DNA of 64,000 nucleotides from Bradyrhizobium sp. CCBAU 051011. Its GTDB lineage: Bacteria > Pseudomonadota > Alphaproteobacteria > Rhizobiales > Xanthobacteraceae. The DNA lies in the NCBI RefSeq assembly GCF_009930815.1, contig NZ_CP022222.1, positions 310,001 to 374,000 of the forward strand, given 5' to 3'. A model generated the notes under the pieces. The model did not search any database, was not told where the DNA came from, and was given only the letters and a program-made list of their open reading frames with translations. Within the stretch, counting starts at the first letter, position 1. The number at the start of each line of letters is the position of its first letter. Shown one piece after another: positions 31,886 through 41,812 of this stretch. The position numbers and the translations under genes are program-made.

Positions 31886-31968
31886 CGTAGGATGGGTGGA
31901 GCGAAGCGATACCCATCAATTGCGTTGGCGAAAGATGATGGGTTTCGCTGCGCTCTACCCATCCTACG
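31886..31968. repeat. Palindromic repeat (CGTAGGATGGGTGGAGCGAA family)
   Basis: Left CGTAGGATGGGTGGAGCGAA, right GCTGCGCTCTACCCATCCTA, with an inner GATACCCATCAA / GATGGGTTTCG pair. It is adjacent to the ~100-bp repeat. Related copies are at 33442-33519 and 33776-33850, so the DUF5107 gene is bracketed by two copies. Confidence 0.85.
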
Positions 31969-31973
31969 GTCAA

Positions 31974-33422
31974 TTACTTTACTCTCGTCTCCGCCGCGAT
32001 CAGCTCTTTGCCTTCCGCGGTCCTGATCGTGAGCTTCACCTGTTCACCGCTGCCGCTGGCCGGGATCGTCGCGGAAATGCGATTTCCGTTCTTCGGGTCG
32101 GCTTTCACGGCGTCGTCGAACAATATTGCATCGCCGCGTTTCAACGTTACGCGCAACGGCGTTGCCGGTTCGATACTGAAGAACTGAAGATGCACGCCCG
32201 CTGCCGCGGCTGACAAATTGATCAGGATATTCTCGTTCGCATGTGTCACGTTGCTCATGCCGACGGTCGGGCTGTAGGTTTCAGGAATTGACACTTCGCC
32301 CCGTGCCGGAAGCCTGGCGCGATGGAAAAACTGGTCCGACACGCCCGCCCACAATTCGACGTAAGGCCGCGCTTCGCTCGGATCCTTGCGGACGTCGGTT
32401 TCGTTCGCGAACGACGAAAATCCCCACGTCCACATCTTTAGGCCCGGCGTGACCGTATTGTCCGCGATCCGGATGATCCCCTCTTCATTGTCGTGATTGA
32501 TCACACCCCAGAAATTCCCGCCCTGCATATCGGGCGCCGCGTACGCGATGCCCATGGTCGGCCAGTTCTTGAAGTGGCGCAGCTTTTCGAAACGGCTCCT
32601 GCCCGTGCCTGCGCTCTCATCGCCGCGGGACAGATTGGCCGACCAGGCGGGCGTGGTGTAGGCCTCGATCGGCGCGATGATTTCGGCGTCGCCGGTTGTC
32701 TTGGGATTCTTCGGGTCCGATCCTGGTGCGAGCGTCGTGCAGGTCCAGTACTCGTACTCGACCGCCTTATCGTGCGGATTCTTCAACACTACCCGCGCAT
32801 CGAGCGCGGCGCGATCAGCTTTCAGCGTGACGTAGTAAGTCGCTTCGATACCTGTCGCCCCCTTCAGGAAACGCCCTGGCGCGGCGGAATACGCGAAATC
32901 ATCTTTGAGCGACATCGACACCGTCACTTCGCTGGCGCTCGCCTTTACGACCTTGAAATCCCACGGCTTCAGCCACGCCTTGCCATGCTCGGCATCGGGG
33001 AACGTCGGGAAGATGCCGCCATACACCATCAGCCAGTCGTAATAAAAATTGCCGGCGTTCATCCCGTAGGGCACACCAACCTCCGTGCGATAAAGTTGTT
33101 CGTGGCCGGTCGGCTTGTAGATGATGGAAAGAATGCGGCCGCCAAATTCCGGGACGAGCGTTACCTTCAGATAACGGTTCTCGAGCACGTGGGTCTTGAA
33201 CGTGCGATCGACGATGGTCTGCTTGTCGAGCGACCCGTCGACGAATCCGTTCTCCGCGGAGGTCGCGTACTTGACGGTGCTCCACGTGATCGTCGACTCG
33301 CTGAGAGACACGCCGTCGGGCACCGGCGAAGCCGCATCTGCGACGAGGTGAAGCGCAAAGGTCGTTGAAATAAAAGCAAACGCAAAGGCAGCAAGGTTGC
33401 GTGAGGGAACATGAACTGCCAT
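31974..33422 (-). CDS. Secreted DUF5107-type protein
   Basis: Exported protein of 482 aa. The start MAVHVPSRNLAAFAFAFIST leads into a signal peptide ending near ADAASP. The next ~280 residues carry the DUF5107 / aldose-epimerase-like hallmarks: VLENRYLKVTLVPEFGGRIL and YDWLMVYGGIFPTFPDAEHG. The C-terminal ~150 residues look like beta-sandwich domains (VKLTIRTAEGKELIAAETRV). DUF5107 proteins are related to galactose mutarotase and occur with carbohydrate-active enzymes; the substrate is unknown. Start: an in-frame start at 33551 lies within repeat sequence; ATG 33422 opens on the signal peptide. It sits inside the dcw cluster between two copies of one palindromic repeat family, so it is probably acquired. 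Confidence 0.75.
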   Translation of the reverse strand: MAVHVPSRNLAAFAFAFISTTFALHLVADAASPVPDGVSLSESTITWSTVKYATSAENGFVDGSLDKQTIVDRTFKTHVLENRYLKVTLVPEFGGRILSIIYKPTGHEQLYRTEVGVPYGMNAGNFYYDWLMVYGGIFPTFPDAEHGKAWLKPWDFKVVKASASEVTVSMSLKDDFAYSAAPGRFLKGATGIEATYYVTLKADRAALDARVVLKNPHDKAVEYEYWTCTTLAPGSDPKNPKTTGDAEIIAPIEAYTTPAWSANLSRGDESAGTGRSRFEKLRHFKNWPTMGIAYAAPDMQGGNFWGVINHDNEEGIIRIADNTVTPGLKMWTWGFSSFANETDVRKDPSEARPYVELWAGVSDQFFHRARLPARGEVSIPETYSPTVGMSNVTHANENILINLSAAAAGVHLQFFSIEPATPLRVTLKRGDAILFDDAVKADPKNGNRISATIPASGSGEQVKLTIRTAEGKELIAAETRVK

Positions 33423-33441
33423 TTGCGACGCCCTCGAACGA

Positions 33442-33519
33442 GTAGGATGAATAGAGCGAAGCGAACCCATCAATCTGGTACCGCAGCGATGGGTTTCGCT
33501 GCGCTCTACCCATCCTACG
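33442..33519. repeat. Palindromic repeat (GTAGGATGAATAGAGCGAAG family)
   Basis: Left GTAGGATGAATAGAGCGAAG, right GCTGCGCTCTACCCATCCTA. Same family as 31886-31968, immediately upstream of the DUF5107 gene. Confidence 0.82.
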
Positions 33520-33531
33520 CCATCGGCATCC

Positions 33532-33744
33532 TCACGCCACCGGCTTGACACCCGGCAGCGCTGCTTGCGCGTTCTGCAACGCCTCGATCAGTTGTCCCAA
33601 TTCTTGCCTGCCAAAAAAGACTTCAATATCGCCGTTTTGTCTGAGAGACAGTGCAAGTCCGACGATCTCACCTTCGACGCGGACCAAAGCGAAAGCTTCA
33701 TCTCCGCTATCGCGGTCTGTAAAGGGGATCATGGCAACCTGCAT
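33532..33744 (-). CDS. Small hypothetical protein with murD-like 3' end (70 aa)
   Basis: A 70-residue protein beginning MQVAMIPFTDRDSGDEAFAL, rich in Glu/Gln, with no recognised domain. A Shine-Dalgarno (AAGAGGG) lies ~9 bases before the ATG. An earlier in-frame start at 33846 runs through a palindromic repeat and is rejected. Its last residues, ALPGVKPVA, and the underlying DNA closely copy the end of MurD (ALPGVKPVV), 750 bases away. It lies in the accessory interval between ftsW and murD. Function unknown. Confidence 0.55.
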   Translation of the reverse strand: MQVAMIPFTDRDSGDEAFALVRVEGEIVGLALSLRQNGDIEVFFGRQELGQLIEALQNAQAALPGVKPVA

Positions 33745-33775
33745 CGGAATTGCCCTCTTTCCGGTCCTAGCCTTG

Positions 33776-33850
33776 GAGGATGGGTTTCGCTTCGCGATAC
33801 CCATCCTCCGATTACTAAGGGAACCGATGGGTTTCGTCGCGCTCAATTAC
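33776..33850. repeat. Diverged copy of the GATGGGTTTCGCTTCG repeat
   Basis: Contains GATGGGTTTCGCTTCGCGAT with ACCCATCCTCC, then a second GATGGGTTTCGTCGCGCTCA. Boundaries are approximate. It separates the two small hypothetical genes. Confidence 0.6.
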
Positions 33851-33897
33851 GGTTCGGAATACCGGGGCGCCCGCCTTCGCTGAACGGTGATCGGCTC

Positions 33898-34281
33898 TCA
33901 CACCGGCTTGATGTCCGGAAGTGGTGGGCCGAGAAGTGGGCTCCGATCCATGTATTCGCCGTCGTCTTCCTGGGCGAGCAGGATTCCTGCAACGATAAAC
34001 CCTCGCCACCCGATTCCCCGCAGGGCGTAAACCTTATTCCCAGGCTCGATCATCTCAATCGGGTTGCTGCGAAACTCGCGCAGGTACTCTCGATCTTCCT
34101 CCACGATTTCGAAGCCTTCGAACCAAGAGCGGATCTCCATAGCGCGCACGTCCCGGACCAGCACATCGATGCGTGTGTGATGCTCGTTCGTCTTCCCGCT
34201 TCTAAGCAATAGGAGTCCGTGACTTGCTTCGTAGCTAAATATGGAAAATTTTCTGTCCGATTTGAATGATGAGATTGCCAT
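33898..34281 (-). CDS. Hypothetical protein translationally coupled to murD (127 aa)
   Basis: A 127-residue protein, [20 protein letters not shown] at the N-terminus and PLLGPPLPDIKPV at the C-terminus; no domain recognised. The middle contains an acidic stretch IVEEDREYLREFRSNP. Its ATG (34281) overlaps the murD stop (TGATG), and a GTG at 34284 is also in frame, so it should be translated from the murD message. Codon use is less GC3-rich than murD and MurD-family genomes usually do not carry it here, both pointing to acquisition. The DNA of its last ~20 bases again resembles the murD 3' end. Possible immunity- or DUF-type accessory protein, but no function is claimed. Confidence 0.6.
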   Translation of the reverse strand: MAISSFKSDRKFSIFSYEASHGLLLLRSGKTNEHHTRIDVLVRDVRAMEIRSWFEGFEIVEEDREYLREFRSNPIEMIEPGNKVYALRGIGWRGFIVAGILLAQEDDGEYMDRSPLLGPPLPDIKPV

Positions 34282-35681
34282 CACACCACCGGCTTCACGC
34301 CTGGCAGCGCCGTGACGAGATCGCGGAACGCGGCGCCGCGGATTTCGAAATTACGGTACTGGTCGAACGAGGCACAGGCGGGCGACAGCAGCACCACGGG
34401 ATCGGCAATCCCCGACGCCTCCGCATCGCGCGCGGCGCTGGCCACCGCAACATCGAGCGTTTCCGAAATCTCGTGCGGCACGCGTTCGCCCAGCGTTCCC
34501 GCAAACTCCTGCGCGGCCTCGCCGATCAGATAGGCTTTGCGGATGCGCGGAAAGTATTCGGTGAGGCCGGTGATACCGCCCTGCTTCGGCTTGCCGCCGG
34601 CGATCCAGTAAATATCGGCGAAGGAAGACAGCGCGTGCGCGGCGGCATCGGCATTGGTGCCCTTGGAGTCGTTGACGAACAGCACGTTGCCGCGGCGGCC
34701 GACCTGCTCCATGCGATGCGCCAGACCCGGAAAGCTGCGCAGGCCGTTTTGCAGCGTATCGGTCGAGATACCCATTGCGAGCGCGCAGGCCGCGGCGCAG
34801 GCCGCGTTCTGCGCGTTGTGCAGGCCGCGCAGCGAACCGATACCGCCCAGCCTTGCGACCTCGCGGCGCGCACCGCCGGACGCCTGCACGATGGTTTCGC
34901 GCTCGACGTAGACGCCGTCGGGCAGCGGGTTCTTCACTGATATCCGCGCCACGCGCTTGCCAGACTGATCGAGGCGATCGGCGATGTTGCGGCACCAGCC
35001 GTCATCGACGCCCACGATCGAGGTGCCCTGCGGCTGCACGCCGGCGACGAGCCGCGCCTTCACGGCAGCGTAGTGCTCCAGCGTGCCGTGGCGGTCGATA
35101 TGGTCTTCGCTGACATTGAGGAGAATGCCGACGGACGGATCGAGCGAGGGCGCGAGGTCGATCTGATACGACGACATCTCGACCACATGCACGCGCCCCA
35201 TCCGCGGCGGCTCCAGCGACAGGATCGCGGTGCCGATATTGCCGCCCATCTGGGTGTCGTAGCCTGCCACCTTCATCAGATGCGCGATCAGCGCGGTCGT
35301 GGTCGACTTGCCGTTAGTGCCGGTGATGGCGACGAACGGCGCGTCCGGCGCATGACGGCGGCGCTCGCGGCAAAACAGTTCGATGTCGCCGATCACCTCG
35401 CAGCCGGCCTGCCGCGCCATCAGCACGGACCAATGCGGCGCCGGATGCGTGAGCGGCGCGCCGGGCGTCAGGATCAGCGCGGAAAAGTTCGACCACGACA
35501 CCGTGCGCAGATCGGCCGTGGTGAAACCGGCCTGCGCCGCCTTGGCGACGTTGTCGGCACTGTCGTCGCCCGCGATCACCTCCGCGCCGCCGGCCTTCAG
35601 CGCGTGGCAGCTCGCAAGGCCGGAACCGCCGAGACCGAAGACGGCGACCGTCTTGCCTGCGAATGACGTGACGGGGATCAT
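34281..35681 (-). CDS. murD: UDP-N-acetylmuramoylalanine--D-glutamate ligase
   Basis: Adds D-Glu to UDP-MurNAc-L-Ala, 466 aa. N-terminal domain opens [21 protein letters not shown]-loop GTNGKSTTT is at residues 121-129. Further Mur ligase motifs: [20 protein letters not shown] and [21 protein letters not shown]-terminal [19 protein letters not shown] is the MurD-typical end. GTG 35690 is in frame three codons earlier; ATG 35681 is preferred. The terminal codons (ALPGVKPVV) are echoed at the 3' ends of the two downstream small genes. Confidence 0.97.
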   Translation of the reverse strand: MIPVTSFAGKTVAVFGLGGSGLASCHALKAGGAEVIAGDDSADNVAKAAQAGFTTADLRTVSWSNFSALILTPGAPLTHPAPHWSVLMARQAGCEVIGDIELFCRERRRHAPDAPFVAITGTNGKSTTTALIAHLMKVAGYDTQMGGNIGTAILSLEPPRMGRVHVVEMSSYQIDLAPSLDPSVGILLNVSEDHIDRHGTLEHYAAVKARLVAGVQPQGTSIVGVDDGWCRNIADRLDQSGKRVARISVKNPLPDGVYVERETIVQASGGARREVARLGGIGSLRGLHNAQNAACAAACALAMGISTDTLQNGLRSFPGLAHRMEQVGRRGNVLFVNDSKGTNADAAAHALSSFADIYWIAGGKPKQGGITGLTEYFPRIRKAYLIGEAAQEFAGTLGERVPHEISETLDVAVASAARDAEASGIADPVVLLSPACASFDQYRNFEIRGAAFRDLVTALPGVKPVV

Positions 35682-35689
35682 GCGGCACA

Positions 35690-35770
35690 CGTCATTCCGG
35701 GGCGATGCGCCAGCATCGAACCCGGAATCTCGAGATTCCGGATTGCCGCTTCGCGGCCTCCGGAATGACG
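35690..35770. repeat. Palindromic repeat between mraY and murD
   Basis: Left CGTCATTCCGGGGCGATGCG, right GCGGCCTCCGGAATGACG, with an inner AATCTCGAGATT palindrome. Same family as 26386-26483. It occupies most of the mraY-murD gap. Confidence 0.85.
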
Positions 35771-35796
35771 GTTGATAGAAAAACTCCCCAAGAACA

Positions 35797-36903
35797 TCAC
35801 CGCAGCTTCAGCGTGGAAAGGCCGGCGAGCGCCAGCATCACCGAGATGATCCAGAACCGGATCACGATCTGCGGCTCGGTCCAGCCCTTCTGCTCGAAAT
35901 GATGATGCAGCGGCGCCATCCGGAACACGCGTTTTCCCGTCAGCTTGAACGAGGTCACCTGCACGATCACCGAGACCGCTTCCAGCACGAACAGGCCGCC
36001 GATCACGGCGAGCACGATCTCGTGCTTCACCGCCACCGCGGTCGCCCCCAGCATGCCGCCGAGCGCGAGCGAGCCGGTATCGCCCATGAAGATCGAGGCC
36101 GGCGGCGCGTTGAACCAGAGGAAGCCGAGACCGGCGCCGAGCACCGCGCCGCACAGCACTGCAAGCTCGCCGGTGCCGGCGACATATCGGATCTGCAGAT
36201 AATCCGAAAACACCGCGTTGCCGGTCAGATAGGAGATCATGCCGAAGCTGGCGGCGGCGATCATGACCGGCACGATGGCAAGCCCATCGAGACCGTCGGT
36301 CAGGTTCACCGCATTGCCGGCGCCGACGATGACGAAGGCACCGAAGATCACGAAGAACCAGCCGAAATTAATCACGACGTCCTTCAGGAAGGGAATCGCG
36401 AGCGACGTCGATGTCACATCGCGGCCGAGCCGCACCAGCGCGTAGCAGGCCACAAGCGCAATCACCGCCTCGATCAAAAGCCGCAGCTTGCCGGCGAAGC
36501 CGCTGTGGCTCTGCTTGGTCACCTTCAGATAGTCGTCGTAGAAGCCGACGAAGCCGAAGCCGAGCGTCACCGCCAGCACGATCCAGACATAGGGGTTGAG
36601 CGGGTTGGCCCACAGCAACGTCGAGACGACAAGGCCGGAAAGGATCATCAGCCCGCCCATTGTCGGCGTACCCTTCTTGGAGATCAGGTGGGATGCCGGG
36701 CCGTCGGTGCGGATCGGCTGGCCCTTGCCTTGCCGGAGTCGCAGATGATCAATGATCCAGGGCCCGAACAGGAACACGAACAGTGCGCCCGTCACCATCG
36801 CCCCGCCGGTACGGAAAGTGATGTAGCGAAATACGTTCAGCGCGCCGCGGAAGATGCCAAAACCGGGAACGGTGTTGGAAAGCTCGATCAGCCAGTAAAA
36901 CAT
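35797..36903 (-). CDS. mraY: Phospho-N-acetylmuramoyl-pentapeptide transferase
   Basis: Polytopic membrane enzyme making lipid I from UDP-MurNAc-pentapeptide and undecaprenyl phosphate, 368 aa, about ten helices. Signature motifs: [36 protein letters not shown] (aspartate-rich), [18 protein letters not shown], and [20 protein letters not shown] near the C-terminus; final [18 protein letters not shown] is the conserved HHH loop. Normal length. Located between murF and murD as expected. Confidence 0.98.
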   Translation of the reverse strand: MFYWLIELSNTVPGFGIFRGALNVFRYITFRTGGAMVTGALFVFLFGPWIIDHLRLRQGKGQPIRTDGPASHLISKKGTPTMGGLMILSGLVVSTLLWANPLNPYVWIVLAVTLGFGFVGFYDDYLKVTKQSHSGFAGKLRLLIEAVIALVACYALVRLGRDVTSTSLAIPFLKDVVINFGWFFVIFGAFVIVGAGNAVNLTDGLDGLAIVPVMIAAASFGMISYLTGNAVFSDYLQIRYVAGTGELAVLCGAVLGAGLGFLWFNAPPASIFMGDTGSLALGGMLGATAVAVKHEIVLAVIGGLFVLEAVSVIVQVTSFKLTGKRVFRMAPLHHHFEQKGWTEPQIVIRFWIISVMLALAGLSTLKLR

Positions 36904-36951
36904 TCAGGTAGGCCCTATCACGCGGCTTGGTTGCGCCGTCTTTGGAGGGAA

Positions 36952-36983
36952 GCGCTCCGGGAACGTCTTCGTTCCGGGAGCGC
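36952..36983. repeat. Hairpin between murF and mraY
   Basis: Stem arms 36952-36965 (GCGCTCCGGGAACG) and 36970-36983 (CGTTCCGGGAGCGC) pair over 14 bases with one mismatch, loop TCTT. It is in a 182-base gap and could be a dispersed palindrome or an mRNA-processing structure. No T-run follows on the minus strand, so it is not a classical terminator. Confidence 0.65.
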
Positions 36984-37085
36984 CTTGATAATCGTTTTCA
37001 TCCTCAAACCAAGCAAATCCTGGTCATGCATGGGGTATTGACGAATCGCCTCTCGTGGAAGCAACGGCAGCCGGGTGCGGCCAGT

Positions 37086-38468
37086 CTACGCCTTTGCCTG
37101 CAAGGCGGCCAGCAGGCGGGGCACAAACTTGTTCACCCAGAACATCTTTTTGCTGCCCTTGACCACCACCACGTCCCCGTCCCGCAGCAATGCGGCGATT
37201 TGTTGGGGATCGAGCGTGGCCGGATCTTCATGCCAGCCGAGCGCCCGCTCCGCCGGGACGAGATCATATAAATGACGCATCAAGGGACCGACGCAGTAGA
37301 TGCCGTCGATATCAGGCAGGTCTGCCGCGAGCTTCACGTGATAGGCGGGCGCATCAGCACCCAATTCCAGCATGTCGCCGAGAATAGCGATGCGCCGGCC
37401 AGATTTCACCGGCCGCGCCTTCAGGCTGCCGAGCGCGGCCACCATGCTGGCGGGGTTGCCGTTGAAACTGTCGTCGATCACGATGACACCATTGGCCGAC
37501 TGTTCCACGCCGCGGCCGGTCATGATGCCGACATGACCGAGTTCTTTCGCCAGCGCCGCCGGATCGAGCCCGGCCGCATGGATCGACGCCAGCGCGGCGA
37601 GCGCATTCTGCAGGCGGTGCGGCGCGCCGGGCGTCAGGCCGAATTCGATCGGCTTGCCGTTGACCTGAACGGCAACGTTCCAGCTCTCGCCCTCGGGCGT
37701 GTGCTTCAGTTCCCGCACCTCGGAGGCTTCGCCGAAGCGAACGACCTTGCCGTTCCATTCCGGCGCCGCGACATCATCAGGCAACACCAGCACGCCGTCC
37801 TTGGGCAGGCCCTGCGCGATGCTCACCTTCTCGCGCCGGATCGCTTCCAGGCTGCCGAGCTTTTCCAGATGCACCGGCTGCACGTTCACCACCAGCGCCA
37901 CCGTCGGCTTTGTCAGTTCGCTCAGCCGCGCGATCTCGCCGGTCTGGTTCATGCCCATCTCGACGACCCACACGCTCGCGCTTGGGCTGGCATTGCACAG
38001 CGTCAGCGGCACGCCCCAGAAATTGTTGAAGCTGCTCGGGCTCGCGTAGGCATTCGGATAGGCGGCGAGGAATTCCTTGGTGCTGGTCTTGCCGGCGCTG
38101 CCGGTCAGGCCGATCACCGGACCGTTGAAGCGCGCCCGCGCCGCGCGCGCGAGCGTCCAAAGCCCGTCAATCAGCGTATCCTTCACGACCAGTTGAGGAA
38201 CGCTCACGCCGGCAATTCGATGCGGAACGATCATTGCCACCGCGCCGGCCGCCTCCGCCTTGTCGGCAAACTCCCAGCCATCGCGCGCGCTGGCGAAACT
38301 GGAGATGAAACCGCCGCTTGGCGTGCCGCTCAGCGCCACGAACAGGCTGCCCGATTTCACCAGGCGGCTGTCCTGCGTGACGAAATCAATCGGCGTGCCG
38401 GGGAATTCACCTGACAGCCCCAGCGCGCGCGCAACTTCGGCAACCGTCCACAATGGCGTAGCGCTCAT
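37086..38468 (-). CDS. murF: UDP-N-acetylmuramoyl-tripeptide--D-alanyl-D-alanine ligase
   Basis: Final cytoplasmic Mur ligase, adding D-Ala-D-Ala, 460 aa. P-loop GSAGKTS is at residues 123-129; the following ligase motifs are VVEMGMNQTGEIARLSELTK and VIDDSFNGNPASMVAALGSL, and the C-terminal VVVKGSKKMFWVNKFVP is MurF-like. Its ATG overlaps the murE stop by 4 bases (ATGA), so the two ligases are coupled. Normal length. Confidence 0.97.
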   Translation of the reverse strand: MSATPLWTVAEVARALGLSGEFPGTPIDFVTQDSRLVKSGSLFVALSGTPSGGFISSFASARDGWEFADKAEAAGAVAMIVPHRIAGVSVPQLVVKDTLIDGLWTLARAARARFNGPVIGLTGSAGKTSTKEFLAAYPNAYASPSSFNNFWGVPLTLCNASPSASVWVVEMGMNQTGEIARLSELTKPTVALVVNVQPVHLEKLGSLEAIRREKVSIAQGLPKDGVLVLPDDVAAPEWNGKVVRFGEASEVRELKHTPEGESWNVAVQVNGKPIEFGLTPGAPHRLQNALAALASIHAAGLDPAALAKELGHVGIMTGRGVEQSANGVIVIDDSFNGNPASMVAALGSLKARPVKSGRRIAILGDMLELGADAPAYHVKLAADLPDIDGIYCVGPLMRHLYDLVPAERALGWHEDPATLDPQQIAALLRDGDVVVVKGSKKMFWVNKFVPRLLAALQAKA

Positions 38469-39922
38469 ACCACCCTCGCTGCGAGCGCGGTCGCCACCGC
38501 CTCATGATCACTGAACGGCAAGACCCTGTCGCCGACGATCTGCCCGGTCTCGTGGCCCTTGCCGGCGATCAACAGCGCATCGCCGGGCTGCAGTGCCGCG
38601 ATCCCTGCCCTGATCGCCTCGGTGCGATCGCCGATATCGGTTGCGCCCTTCGCTTCGGCCAGAATGGCGGCGCGGATCGCAGCCGGATTTTCGCTGCGCG
38701 GATTGTCGTCGGTGACGATGACGTGATCGGCATTCTCGGCCGCGATCGCGCCCATGATCGGGCGTTTTCCCGCGTCGCGGTCGCCGCCGGCGCCGAAGAT
38801 GACGATCAGCTTGCGTTTCGCATAAGGCCGCAGCGCCTGCAGCGACTTCGCCAATGCATCCGGCTTGTGCGCGTAATCGACGAAAATCGGCGCGCCGTTG
38901 TATTCGCCGACCCGCTCCAGCCGCCCCTTGGCGCCTTCGAGATGTTCGAGCGTTGCGAACACCTCGGCCGGATCGCTGCCGGTTCCGATTGCGAGCCCCG
39001 CTGCAACCAGCGCATTCTCGATCTGGAATTCGCCGACCAGTGGCAGCTTGATCGTGTAATTGCGCCCGCGATGCTCGAGCGCGAGGTTCTGCGCAAATCC
39101 TTCGACGGTGACACCGACAAGGCGGATACCTTCGCCGTCACCATCGGTATTGCCGCCGACGGCAATGATACGCAAGCCCCGCGCCTGCGCCGCATCGATC
39201 ACTTGCGGCGAGCAATCATGATCGGCCGAAATCACGGCCGCGCCACCAGGCGCGATCAGATCGCGGAACAGCCGCAGCTTGGCAGCGAGGTAATGCGCCT
39301 CATCCGGATGGTAGTCCATGTGGTCGCGCGACAGATTGGTAAAACCGCCGGCGGCGATGCGGACGCCATCGAGTCTGAACTGGTCGAGCCCGTGCGAGGA
39401 TGCCTCGAAGGCGAGATGCGTGACGCCGTCGCCCGTGATCTCGTCGAGCTGCTTGTGAAGCGCGATCGGGTCCGGCGTCGTCAGCGAGCCGTAGACCGTG
39501 CGTTTTGGCGATACCAGACCGATGGTGCCTATGCTGGCGGAAGCGTGGCCGAGCCGTTCCCAGATCTGCCGCGTGAACGCCGCCACCGAAGTCTTGCCGC
39601 TGGTGCCGGTCACCGCCGCAATCGTCGCAGGCTGACGCGAATAGAATCTCGCCGCCGCCAGCGCCAGCGCGCGGCGCGGATTTGGCGTGACGAGGAACGG
39701 CACGCGCCGGTCTGACGAGGCACGGTCAGCCGCTACCGCCACCGCGCCTGCGGCGATTGCCGAATCGATGAAGCGCGAGCCGTCGGTCTTGCTGCCGGCG
39801 AGCGCAAAGAACAGGTCGCCCGGCTTCACCGCGCGGCTGTCGAAGCTGAGGCCCTTCACATCGACAGCTTCCGCCTGCGGCTCGATCGCCGCGTCATCGC
39901 TGAAGAGATCGCGAAGTTTCAT
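38465..39922 (-). CDS. murE: UDP-MurNAc-L-Ala-D-Glu--meso-diaminopimelate ligase
   Basis: Third Mur ligase, 485 aa. P-loop GTSGKTS at residues 106-112; [17 protein letters not shown] and [20 protein letters not shown] are the family motifs. [14 protein letters not shown] contains the DNPR motif that marks meso-diaminopimelate rather than lysine specificity. Start: an in-frame ORF start at 40030 runs through the palindrome at 39998-40048; ATG 39922 ([10 protein letters not shown]) is the normal family start. Stop overlaps the murF start. Confidence 0.97.
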   Translation of the reverse strand: MKLRDLFSDDAAIEPQAEAVDVKGLSFDSRAVKPGDLFFALAGSKTDGSRFIDSAIAAGAVAVAADRASSDRRVPFLVTPNPRRALALAAARFYSRQPATIAAVTGTSGKTSVAAFTRQIWERLGHASASIGTIGLVSPKRTVYGSLTTPDPIALHKQLDEITGDGVTHLAFEASSHGLDQFRLDGVRIAAGGFTNLSRDHMDYHPDEAHYLAAKLRLFRDLIAPGGAAVISADHDCSPQVIDAAQARGLRIIAVGGNTDGDGEGIRLVGVTVEGFAQNLALEHRGRNYTIKLPLVGEFQIENALVAAGLAIGTGSDPAEVFATLEHLEGAKGRLERVGEYNGAPIFVDYAHKPDALAKSLQALRPYAKRKLIVIFGAGGDRDAGKRPIMGAIAAENADHVIVTDDNPRSENPAAIRAAILAEAKGATDIGDRTEAIRAGIAALQPGDALLIAGKGHETGQIVGDRVLPFSDHEAVATALAARVV

Positions 39923-39997
39923 GGTGTTCCAGTCCGGCCCGGCGCAGCACTGCTGCCAGGATAATGATCCGAATCGGATCTTATCCTCTCTATTTTG

Positions 39998-40048
39998 GGA
40001 GCATGATCTTGTCGGAAAACTGGTTTCCACTTTTCCGGATCATGCTCC
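39998..40048. repeat. Palindromic repeat GGAGCATGATC...GATCATGCTCC
   Basis: Outer arms 39998-40008 and 40038-40048 are perfect 11-bp inverted copies. Inside, TCGGAAAACTGG and CCACTTTTCCGGA form a second imperfect pair around TTT. This fits a widespread Rhizobiales intergenic palindrome. It sits in the 135-base gap between ftsI and murE. Confidence 0.88.
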
Positions 40049-40057
40049 TGATACGCC

Positions 40058-41812
40058 TTACTGGGTTGTCCTCGATGCCGCAAGAATAAGGCGGTCGGAC
40101 GGCGGCAGATCGAACCGCGGTTCGATGCCCAGAAGCGGTCCGATGCGGGCAATCACCTTGCCGCCGGTTGGCACCGCGTTCCAGCCCGAGGTGATGAAGC
40201 CATGGGTTTCCGGCAGCGCCTTCGGCTCGTCCAGCATCACCAGGAGCTGATACTGCGGATTGTCAGCCGGGATGATCGCGGTGAAGGAGTTGAGCACCTG
40301 CTTCTTGGAATAGCGGCCGTTGACCACCTTTTCCGAGGTGCCGGTCTTGCCGCCGATATAGTAGCCCTTGACGTCGGCCTTCTTGGCGGTTCCGATCTCG
40401 GCATTCAGCCGCATCAGATAGCGCATCTTGTCGGAAGTTTCGGTTCGCAGCACCTTCTTGGCCATCGCCCTCGCCTCCTCTTCCGACCGCTTGAGGAAGG
40501 TCGGAGGGATCAAAAGACCGCCATTGATACAGGCATTGATGCCCATCACTGCCTGCAGCGGCGCCACCGCGATGCCGTGACCGAACGAAGCCGTGATGGT
40601 GTTGAGTTCGCTCCAGCGCTTCGGCACGATCGGGGACGCGCTTTCCGGCAGCTCGGTGCGCAGACGGTCCATCTGGCCGAGCTTCTTCAGGAACGCCTTG
40701 TGCGCTTCCACGCCCTGCGCCAGCGCGATCTTGGCCGCGCCGACGTTGGAGGAGAAGGTGAACACTTCCGCCAGCGTGATGTTGCGGCCGACCGGATGGG
40801 TGTCGTGAATGGTGAACTTGCCGAACTTCAACGCCCCGCGCCCGTCATATAGCGTGTTGAGGTTGGCCTTGCCGGAATCCAGCGCCATCGCCAGCGTCAA
40901 CGCCTTGAAGGTCGAGCCCATTTCGAACACGCCCGTGGTCAGGCGGTTGATGCGCTCAGGGTCGTGCGCCTCCTTCGGGTTGTTCGGATCGAAATCCGGC
41001 AGCGACACCAGGGCCACGATCTCGCCGGTCCTGACATTGGAGACGAGGCCGGAAGCCGCCTTGGCCTTGTACTTCTCCTTCGCCTTCAGCAATTCATCGC
41101 GTAGCGCGTGCTCGACGCGCAAGTCGATCGACAGTTCCACCGGCTTCTGCAGCCGATCGGTGGCAAAGCCGGCGCGGTGCAGATCGGCCAGACCGTTATT
41201 ATCCAGCCACTTCTCCATTCCGGCGATGCCCGCGTTGTCGATGTTGACGAGGCCGATCAGATGGGCAACGGCCGCGCCGGTCGGGTAGACGCGCTTGTTC
41301 TCACGCAGGAAACCGATGCCGGGAATGCCGAGCTTGTGGATGTCATGCTGCTGCTTCGGCGAGATCTCGCGCTTCAGCCAGACAAAACCCTTGCGCGACG
41401 AGAGGCGCGCACGCGCCTCTGCGGTATCGAGGTCCGGCAGCGCCGCGGTCAACAGCTCGATCGCCTCGTCCTTGTCGATGATGCGCCGGGGCTCGCCGAA
41501 CAGGCTCGGCGCCTTGACGTCGGTCGCCAGCACCTCGCCGTTGCGATCGACGATGTCGGGCCGCGCGGTCGCAATCGCGTCCTGCGAGGCGGTGCGGCGC
41601 GCGCCATGGCTGTCGGCGCCGACTGCGAACATCACCAGACGTCCGGCCAGCACCGCATAGACCGCGGCGAACAGCAGGATCGCAAGGCCGACACGCGCCC
41701 GCGCCTTGGCGGCGCGATCGACATTGCGCCCGTAAAGCAGGCTGCGGATCAAGCGCTGACGCCACGGTTCCGCAGGCTTTCTCGTCGTATGGGTCAACGC
41801 CCGGCCGGTCAT
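40058..41812 (-). CDS. ftsI: Septal peptidoglycan transpeptidase FtsI (PBP3)
   Basis: Class B penicillin-binding protein of the divisome, 584 aa. One N-terminal membrane helix ([20 protein letters not shown]). Transpeptidase motifs: SxxK at S300-K303 ([11 protein letters not shown]), SxN at 354-356 ([10 protein letters not shown]) and KTG at 489-491 ([10 protein letters not shown]). N-terminal non-catalytic dimerisation domain [16 protein letters not shown]. Its start overlaps the ftsL stop by 4 bases. It partners FtsW encoded further down the cluster. Confidence 0.97.
   Translation of the reverse strand: MTGRALTHTTRKPAEPWRQRLIRSLLYGRNVDRAAKARARVGLAILLFAAVYAVLAGRLVMFAVGADSHGARRTASQDAIATARPDIVDRNGEVLATDVKAPSLFGEPRRIIDKDEAIELLTAALPDLDTAEARARLSSRKGFVWLKREISPKQQHDIHKLGIPGIGFLRENKRVYPTGAAVAHLIGLVNIDNAGIAGMEKWLDNNGLADLHRAGFATDRLQKPVELSIDLRVEHALRDELLKAKEKYKAKAASGLVSNVRTGEIVALVSLPDFDPNNPKEAHDPERINRLTTGVFEMGSTFKALTLAMALDSGKANLNTLYDGRGALKFGKFTIHDTHPVGRNITLAEVFTFSSNVGAAKIALAQGVEAHKAFLKKLGQMDRLRTELPESASPIVPKRWSELNTITASFGHGIAVAPLQAVMGINACINGGLLIPPTFLKRSEEEARAMAKKVLRTETSDKMRYLMRLNAEIGTAKKADVKGYYIGGKTGTSEKVVNGRYSKKQVLNSFTAIIPADNPQYQLLVMLDEPKALPETHGFITSGWNAVPTGGKVIARIGPLLGIEPRFDLPPSDRLILAASRTTQ

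Noticed and set aside
35899-37041. 380-codon plus-strand ORF
   Set aside because: Antisense of mraY, His/Glu-rich mirror of a membrane protein.
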